Below are positions 14,265 to 18,224 of a stretch of DNA of 18,224 nucleotides, in pieces (positions within the stretch are counted from its first letter, which is position 1; the number at the start of each line of letters is the position of its first letter). This DNA comes from Actinomycetota bacterium. Lineage in GTDB: Bacteria; Actinomycetota; UBA4738. The stretch covers positions 1 to 18,224 of the forward strand of contig VAYJ01000006.1 of NCBI GenBank assembly GCA_005888465.1. The letters run 5' to 3'. Made by a program: the position numbers and the translations under genes. The notes beneath the pieces are model-generated. The model was not told the DNA's origin. It did not search any database and worked only from the letters and a program-made list of their open reading frames with translations.

Positions 14265-14558
14265 ATGCTGGTCGCGCTCTGCCGGTTCGAGCTGCGGATC
14301 CCGGGGTGCCGGTCGCTGAAGGAGAAGCGCCACGTGGTGAAGACCCTCACCGCCTCGGTTCGAACCACCTTCAACGTGGCGGTGGCGGAGGTCGACCATC
14401 AGGACCAGTGGCAGCGGGCGACGCTCGGGGTCTCGGCGGTGGCGGCCGAGGGCTACCACCTCAAGCGCGTGATGCACGCGGTCGAACGCCACATCGAGAC
14501 GTTCCGTGCGGTCGAGGTCATGGGGAGCGACCTGTCCCTGCACGGGCCGGACGACTGA
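14265..14558 (+). CDS. DUF503/YlxP-like protein
   Basis: A small protein of the DUF503 (YlxP-like) family, regularly found between infB and rbfA in actinobacteria and some firmicutes. The family hallmarks are the N-terminal RFELRIPGCRSLKEKRHVVK and the central FNVAVAEVDHQDQWQRATLG, followed by a helix ending in the acidic tail. Length is 97 residues, as usual. It is likely soluble and acts in or near ribosome assembly by context, but no biochemical function is established. The ATG lies 4 bases after the infB stop, without a clear Shine-Dalgarno, so reinitiation from infB is likely. Confidence 0.92.
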   Translation: MLVALCRFELRIPGCRSLKEKRHVVKTLTASVRTTFNVAVAEVDHQDQWQRATLGVSAVAAEGYHLKRVMHAVERHIETFRAVEVMGSDLSLHGPDD

Positions 14559-14563
14559 ACGCG

Positions 14564-14570
14564 AAGGAGG
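14564..14570 (+). promoter_or_regulatory. Strong ribosome binding site of rbfA
   Basis: AAGGAGG lies 4 bases before the ATG at 14575. It is the best Shine-Dalgarno in the window and decides the rbfA start against the longer open frame that reaches back into the DUF503 gene. Confidence 0.75.
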
Positions 14571-14574
14571 CGAC

Positions 14575-14937
14575 ATGAGCGGGGGAGGGCGACCCGAACG
14601 CGTGGCCGAGGAGTTCCGTGAGGTCCTCGCCGAGGAGATCCCGCGGCTGAAGGACCCGAGGGTCGGGTTCGTCACGATCACGCGCGTCGAGGTCGCGCCC
14701 GACCTGCGTCGCGCGTTGATCTACTACACGGTGCTCGGGGAGAACAAGGACCACCGCCGGACGCGGGCCGGCCTTGAGTCCGCTCGCGCACACCTGCGGG
14801 CCGTGCTCGGGCACCAGGTTCGCCTCAAGTTCACGCCGGAGCTCGACTTCGAAGAGGACATGGGCCTGCAGCAGGTGGAACGCGTGAACGAGCTCCTTCG
14901 CCAGATCGAATCCTCGCGCGGTGACGACGATGGATGA
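14575..14937 (+). CDS. rbfA: Ribosome-binding factor A
   Basis: RbfA binds the 30S subunit near the 16S rRNA 5' end and is needed for late assembly and cold adaptation. The single KH-like domain contains RVAEEFREVLAEEIPRLKDP, then GFVTITRVEVAPDLRRALIY and the helix ending at LRFAPEL-type residues (here VRLKFTPELDFEED), all typical. Length is 120 residues. The open frame extends upstream inside the DUF503 gene, but the strong Shine-Dalgarno and family N-terminus place the start at the ATG at 14575. The 3' end overlaps the following DHH gene by several bases. Confidence 0.95.
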   Translation: MSGGGRPERVAEEFREVLAEEIPRLKDPRVGFVTITRVEVAPDLRRALIYYTVLGENKDHRRTRAGLESARAHLRAVLGHQVRLKFTPELDFEEDMGLQQVERVNELLRQIESSRGDDDG

Positions 14938-15895
14938 GCTCGGGCGCGCGGCCGAGGTACTGGCGCGAGCGCCGTCGGTCGCGCTCGCGTGTCACGTCAA
15001 CCCCGACCCCGACGCGCTCGGCTCCATGCTGGGGTTGGCGGCCTTCCTCCACGCGCGCCTGGGGACCACCGTCGTGTGCTCGTGGGGGAATCAACCCCTC
15101 GCCCCGCCCGCGTGGATCGAGCCGTTGGTCGACGCGAGGTGGATCGTCGAGGCGAAGGCCTTTCCCCGCACGCCGGAGGTGATGGTCTGCCTCGACACGG
15201 CCTCGTCCGACCGGCTGGGCGACCTCTCGGCGCAGCTCGCTCGCGCCGGCGAGGTCATCGTGATCGACCACCACAAGACGAACCCGGGCTTCGGCTCGAT
15301 CCTGGTGCTCGACCCCGCCGCATCCTCGACCGCCGAGCTGGTCGTTCGGCTCGTCGAGCGGATGGGGGGCGAGCTCACGGATGAGGCCGCCGCGCTCCTC
15401 TATGCAGGGATCGTCACGGACACGGGCCGGTTCCAGTACGAGGCGACGACGCCGGAGACGCTCCGGGTCGCGGCACTCCTGCGCGCCCGGTCCTTCGACC
15501 ACGCGAGGCTGGCGCAGGCGCTCTTCGAGCAGAGCTCGGTGGGGTATCTCCGGCTGCTCGGCGTCGCACTCGGCCGGATCCAGCTCGATCCCGCGGCGAA
15601 CCTCGTGTGGACCTACCTGACGCAGACGGACCTCTCGTCCTCGGGCGTGGACATCACCGAGACCGACGACCTCATCGACGTCGTGCGCACGGCGAGCGGG
15701 GCCGACGTCTCGTGCGTGCTGAAGCAGCAGCGGGACGGCCGCTTCAAGGTCAGCCTTCGATCGCGGGGCGCCACGGACGTCGGTGCGATCGCGCTCGCGA
15801 ACGGCGGGGGCGGGCACCGGCTCGCCGCCGGGTACACGTCCGAGACGGGGCTCGAGGACTCCGTCAATGCGATCGTCCAGGCGCTCACGGCGTGA
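14930..15895 (+). CDS. nrnA: DHH-family phosphoesterase (NrnA-like oligoribonuclease/pAp phosphatase)
   Basis: A DHH/DHHA1 phosphoesterase that degrades very short RNA oligonucleotides and removes the 3' phosphate from pAp; some members also act on cyclic dinucleotides. The metal-binding motifs are visible: HVNPDPDALGS (Asp26, Asp28), the Asp after MVCLDTASSD, VIVIDHHKTN (Asp113-His114-His115), and GIVTDTGRFQ. The DHHA1 domain ends with the substrate-binding GGGGHRLAAGY. Length is 321 residues from the ATG at 14930. A GTG at 14921 is also in frame and would add three residues; both overlap the rbfA stop. Its position between rbfA and truB is the usual actinobacterial one. The DHH family is certain; the exact substrate preference is inferred from context. 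Confidence 0.92.
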   Translation: MDELGRAAEVLARAPSVALACHVNPDPDALGSMLGLAAFLHARLGTTVVCSWGNQPLAPPAWIEPLVDARWIVEAKAFPRTPEVMVCLDTASSDRLGDLSAQLARAGEVIVIDHHKTNPGFGSILVLDPAASSTAELVVRLVERMGGELTDEAAALLYAGIVTDTGRFQYEATTPETLRVAALLRARSFDHARLAQALFEQSSVGYLRLLGVALGRIQLDPAANLVWTYLTQTDLSSSGVDITETDDLIDVVRTASGADVSCVLKQQRDGRFKVSLRSRGATDVGAIALANGGGGHRLAAGYTSETGLEDSVNAIVQALTA

Positions 15896-16731
15896 ACGGC
15901 ATCCTGCTCGTCGACAAGCCCGCCGGGATCACCTCGCACGATGCGGTCGACCTCGTCCGGCGGGCGCTGGGCACGCGCAAGGTCGGCCACGCCGGCACGC
16001 TCGATCCCGCCGCGACCGGCCTGCTGGTCGTCGGGGTGGGCGGGGCCACCCGGCTCCTGCGCTTCCTCGGCGAGCTGCCCAAGCTCTACGAGGGAATGGG
16101 CGTCCTCGGCATCGAGACGACGACGCTCGATGCGACCGGCGACGTCGTTCGGCAGACGCCGGTCGAGGTCACGGAGCCTGCGCTGCGGGCGGGCATGGCG
16201 ACGTTCGTCGGATCCATCGAACAGGAGCCACCGGCGTACTCGGCCGTGAAGGTGGGCGGGGAGCGGATGCACGTGGCGGCGAGGGCCGGACGAGCCGTAC
16301 GGGCCGCGCCGAGGACGGTGACCGTGTATGCGTTCACCCTGCGCCGGTTCCTCTCGCCCGCGTTCGAGTTCCGGGTTCGCTGCTCGGGCGGCACCTACGT
16401 GCGCACCCTCGTCGCCGACGTGGGGCAGGCCCTCGGTTGCGGCGCTCACCTGTCGGCGCTGCGTCGGACAGCGATCGGGCCGTTCTCGGTCGACCGCGCG
16501 AGCCCACCGTCCGAGCCCGGCCCGCTCCTGCCGATCGAGACGGCCGTCGCGCACCTCGCCGGCGTCACGCTCCAGGAGGAGGAGGCGGCGGTCGCGGTTC
16601 ACGGCCGGGTCCTCGCCCCTGCCGGCATCCCGGGGCCGTATCGCGCGCTCTCGCCCGACGGGACGCTGATCGGGATCTATCGCGACGACGGCTCGCGCGC
16701 GGTGCCCGAGGTGATCCTGACCCGGACCTGA
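15892..16731 (+). CDS. truB: tRNA pseudouridine(55) synthase TruB
   Basis: TruB isomerises uridine 55 in the T loop of nearly all tRNAs. The catalytic motif is GHAGTLDPAATG with Asp38. The start NGILLVDKPAGITSHDAV is a classic TruB N-terminus, and CSGGTYVRTLVADVGQALG with HLSALRRTAIGPF lies further on. The second motif, KLYEGMGVLGIETTTLDATG, is readable but slightly unusual after the Tyr (EGMG instead of the common small hydrophobic residues). The C-terminal part (about 215-279) is a PUA-like domain. The GTG start overlaps the TGA of the DHH gene (GTGA), with no separate Shine-Dalgarno. At 279 residues it is in the normal range. It ends the operon before ribF. Confidence 0.95.
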   Translation: MNGILLVDKPAGITSHDAVDLVRRALGTRKVGHAGTLDPAATGLLVVGVGGATRLLRFLGELPKLYEGMGVLGIETTTLDATGDVVRQTPVEVTEPALRAGMATFVGSIEQEPPAYSAVKVGGERMHVAARAGRAVRAAPRTVTVYAFTLRRFLSPAFEFRVRCSGGTYVRTLVADVGQALGCGAHLSALRRTAIGPFSVDRASPPSEPGPLLPIETAVAHLAGVTLQEEEAAVAVHGRVLAPAGIPGPYRALSPDGTLIGIYRDDGSRAVPEVILTRT

Positions 16732-16743
16732 GGAACCATCCTG

Positions 16744-16749
16744 TACCCT
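16744..16749 (+). promoter_or_regulatory. Probable -10 box of ribF
   Basis: TACCCT ends 6 bases before the ATG at 16756, in the 24-base gap after truB. The gap is too small for an FMN riboswitch. No Shine-Dalgarno is present, again predicting a leaderless mRNA. Confidence 0.45.
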
Positions 16750-16755
16750 CCGGGC

Positions 16756-17706
16756 ATGGAGGTCATCCACGGCCTCGGCGAGCGTCCGCCGGTCGATCCG
16801 GAGCGGGGGTCCGTCGTCACGATCGGTTTCTTCGACGGCGTCCACCGGGGGCACCGTGCGGTGTTCGAACGAACCGTCGCCGTTGCGAAGGATAGGGGCC
16901 TCGAATCCGTCGCCGTCACCTTCGACCGGCACCCGCGCGAGATCCTGACGCCGGGGAACGAGCCGAAGCTCCTTACGACGCTGGAGCGCAAGGCCTCGCT
17001 GATCGAGGCGCTCGGGATCGACCGTCTCGTGGTGCTCGCCTTCACCGAGGAGTTCTCGCGGTTGCCGGCCGAGCTGTTCGTCCAGCGGATCCTGGTCGAC
17101 GGCCTCGCCGCCCGGCACGCCGTCGTCGGGTCGAACTTCACGTTCGGCCATCAGGCCGTGGGGACGCTCATGCTCCTGGCCGCGCTCGGCGACGCCGCCG
17201 GCTTCTCGGTGGAGGGGGTCGGGCTCCTGCACCTCGGGGAGCGTGCCGTGTCGTCTTCCTCGATCCGCGAGGCCCTCGCGCGCGGGGAGCTCGCGTGGCC
17301 CACCGAGGCGCTCGGGCGGCGGTACGTCGTCGACGGGGTCGTGACGCGCGGCGCGGGCCGGGGGACCGGGCTCGGCTTTCCGACGGCGAACCTCGAGGTC
17401 CCGGGCCGCATGCTCCTGCCCGGGGAGGGCGTCTACGCCGGCCGGGCGACCGCGCCGGCGGGGACCTTCCCCGCCGCGATCAACGTCGGCACGAACCCTA
17501 CGTTCGGCGCCGAGCCGCTGCACGCGGAGGCCTTCCTGCTGGACTTCGCCGGCGACCTTCGCGGCGAACCGATCGCGCTCGAGTTCTGGGAGTGGCTCCG
17601 CGACGAGGAGCGGTTCGAGTCACCCGAGTCCCTCGCCGCGCAGATCGCGCGGGACGTCGAACGCACCCGGTCCGTCGTCGGGGCGGACGCAGCGCCCCGA
17701 CCGTGA
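16756..17706 (+). CDS. ribF: Bifunctional riboflavin kinase/FAD synthetase
   Basis: RibF phosphorylates riboflavin to FMN and adenylylates FMN to FAD. The N-terminal adenylyltransferase domain has GFFDGVHRGH (residues 24-33, the HxGH-type nucleotide site) and VVGSNFTFGHQAVGT, ending in SSSSIREALARGE. The C-terminal kinase domain has GAGRGTGLGFPTANLE and AAINVGTNPTFG, then the short C-terminal helix DEERFESPESLAAQIARDVE. All motifs are present and 316 residues is standard. The ATG at 16756 is favoured by the upstream box and the N-terminal sequence. The stop overlaps the GTG of the CapA-like gene (GTGA), which is an unexpected partner: rpsO is the more usual neighbour of ribF. Confidence 0.96.
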   Translation: MEVIHGLGERPPVDPERGSVVTIGFFDGVHRGHRAVFERTVAVAKDRGLESVAVTFDRHPREILTPGNEPKLLTTLERKASLIEALGIDRLVVLAFTEEFSRLPAELFVQRILVDGLAARHAVVGSNFTFGHQAVGTLMLLAALGDAAGFSVEGVGLLHLGERAVSSSSIREALARGELAWPTEALGRRYVVDGVVTRGAGRGTGLGFPTANLEVPGRMLLPGEGVYAGRATAPAGTFPAAINVGTNPTFGAEPLHAEAFLLDFAGDLRGEPIALEFWEWLRDEERFESPESLAAQIARDVERTRSVVGADAAPRP

Positions 17707-18224
17707 GCGGCCGGCACGTCCGGCCGATGAGCCGGCGGTCGTTCCTCACGGTGTGCGGCGCCGTCGTCGCCGCAGGGCTCGCAGGCATCGCACGGGTGGT
17801 CTGGCCGAGTCCGCGCACCCACCTGGCCTCCCCTACGTCGCCGAGGGCCCGCATCCCCGCACCCGCGTCGTCGCCGGTCCCGACCCCGACGCCAACACCA
17901 TCGCCGTCCCGGCAGGCCCTGGTGATCCACGGCGCGGGCGACACGAACCTCGACCCCAGCGTCATCACCACCTTCCGGACACACGGGTACGACTACGCGT
18001 GGTCGGGGATGCGCGGCCTGTTCCAGCGCGACGACCTCACGATCGTGAACTGCGAGTGCGCGGTGTCGACGCTCGGGACGAAGGTCCCCGGGAAATCGTT
18101 CAACTTCCGGGGCGACCCGGCGGCGCTTCCCGCGATGCGGACCGCCGGCGTCGACGTGGCGAACCTCGGCAACAACCATGCCTACGACTTCGGTCCGACC
18201 GCCCTGCTCGACACGCGGAAGAAC
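17703..18224 (+). CDS. CapA-family (PGA_cap) protein with Tat signal, 3' partial
   Basis: The frame is open from 17703 to the right edge (174 codons). The N-terminus carries MSRRSFL followed by a hydrophobic stretch rich in Ala and Gly (about residues 13-31), a twin-arginine (Tat) signal; a TVC before the hydrophobic run does not make a proper lipobox. A Pro/Ser/Thr linker with repeated PTP units (about 39-67) leads to the enzyme-like domain with HGAGDTNLDP, LTIVNCECAVST, FNFRGDPAAL and DVANLGNNHAYDFG. These match the CapA/poly-gamma-glutamate-synthesis (PGA_cap) metallophosphoesterase-like fold, so an exported or wall-associated protein is likely; its substrate is unknown. GTG at 17703 overlaps the ribF stop; ATG at 17727 starts exactly at the Tat motif and is a good alternative. 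Confidence 0.87.
   Translation, partial: MSGRHVRPMSRRSFLTVCGAVVAAGLAGIARVVWPSPRTHLASPTSPRARIPAPASSPVPTPTPTPSPSRQALVIHGAGDTNLDPSVITTFRTHGYDYAWSGMRGLFQRDDLTIVNCECAVSTLGTKVPGKSFNFRGDPAALPAMRTAGVDVANLGNNHAYDFGPTALLDTRKN

Noticed and set aside
14506..14574. RbfA starting upstream inside the DUF503 gene
   Set aside because: The ATG at 14575 has the strongest Shine-Dalgarno in the window and matches the family start.
16732..16755. FMN riboswitch before ribF
   Set aside because: The gap is only 24 bases, far too short for the aptamer, and no conserved FMN-element segments are seen.
1..18224. tRNA, rRNA, CRISPR array, insertion sequence, phage or defence genes
   Set aside because: I looked on both strands and found no spaced direct repeats, no transposase or integrase motifs and no tRNA-like cloverleaf; the content is core chromosomal.

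Overview
The window looks like a stretch of chromosome from a very GC-rich actinobacterium-like organism. Gene content and order point there: cdsA-dxr-rseP-ispG, then proS, then rimP-nusA-ylxR-infB-DUF503-rbfA-nrnA-truB-ribF. This order is characteristic of Actinomycetota, and the N-terminal tail of CdsA also resembles that group. I cannot place it more precisely without a search. Nothing suggests a plasmid, phage or island: there is no transposase, integrase, tRNA, rRNA or CRISPR array.

Layout. (1) Positions 3-3261: the C-terminal part of cdsA (its start lies left of the window), dxr and a site-2 protease gene (rseP/rip). (2) Positions 3349-5977: a two-component system (response regulator, then histidine kinase) translationally coupled to a YjbQ/UPF0047 gene. 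It separates rseP from ispG, which are normally adjacent in actinobacteria. (3) Positions 6000-7094: ispG. Its 3' end overlaps, tail to tail, the 3' end of a minus-strand membrane glycosyltransferase-like gene (6985-8244). That gene is divergent from proS (8271-9980) and the two share one compact promoter region. (4) Positions 9990-10277: a small unknown protein gene. (5) Positions 10270-15895 and on to 16731: the translation/transcription operon rimP, nusA, ylxR, infB, DUF503, rbfA, nrnA-like, truB. A perfect intrinsic terminator hairpin sits between its probable promoter and rimP. (6) Positions 16756-18224: ribF coupled to the start of a Tat-exported CapA-like gene that runs off the right edge.

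How the genes work together. dxr and ispG are two steps of the MEP isoprenoid route. cdsA makes CDP-diacylglycerol for phospholipids. rseP cleaves membrane-anchored regulators. The rimP-truB block builds 30S subunits, starts translation, modulates elongation and termination of transcription, and recycles oligonucleotides.

Expression pattern. Almost every gene that begins a transcription unit has a TANNNT-like -10 box ending 6-9 bases before its start codon, with no Shine-Dalgarno, which predicts leaderless mRNAs. Genes inside units mostly start by overlapping the previous stop codon (ATGA, GTGA, TGATG), some with strong Shine-Dalgarno sequences. The ylxR gene has no ATG, GTG or TTG start and probably uses CTG. 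I see no clearly new multi-gene system. The best leads are the rimP leader attenuator, the shared divergent promoter, the leaderless pattern, the CTG start and the two-component/YjbQ insertion.
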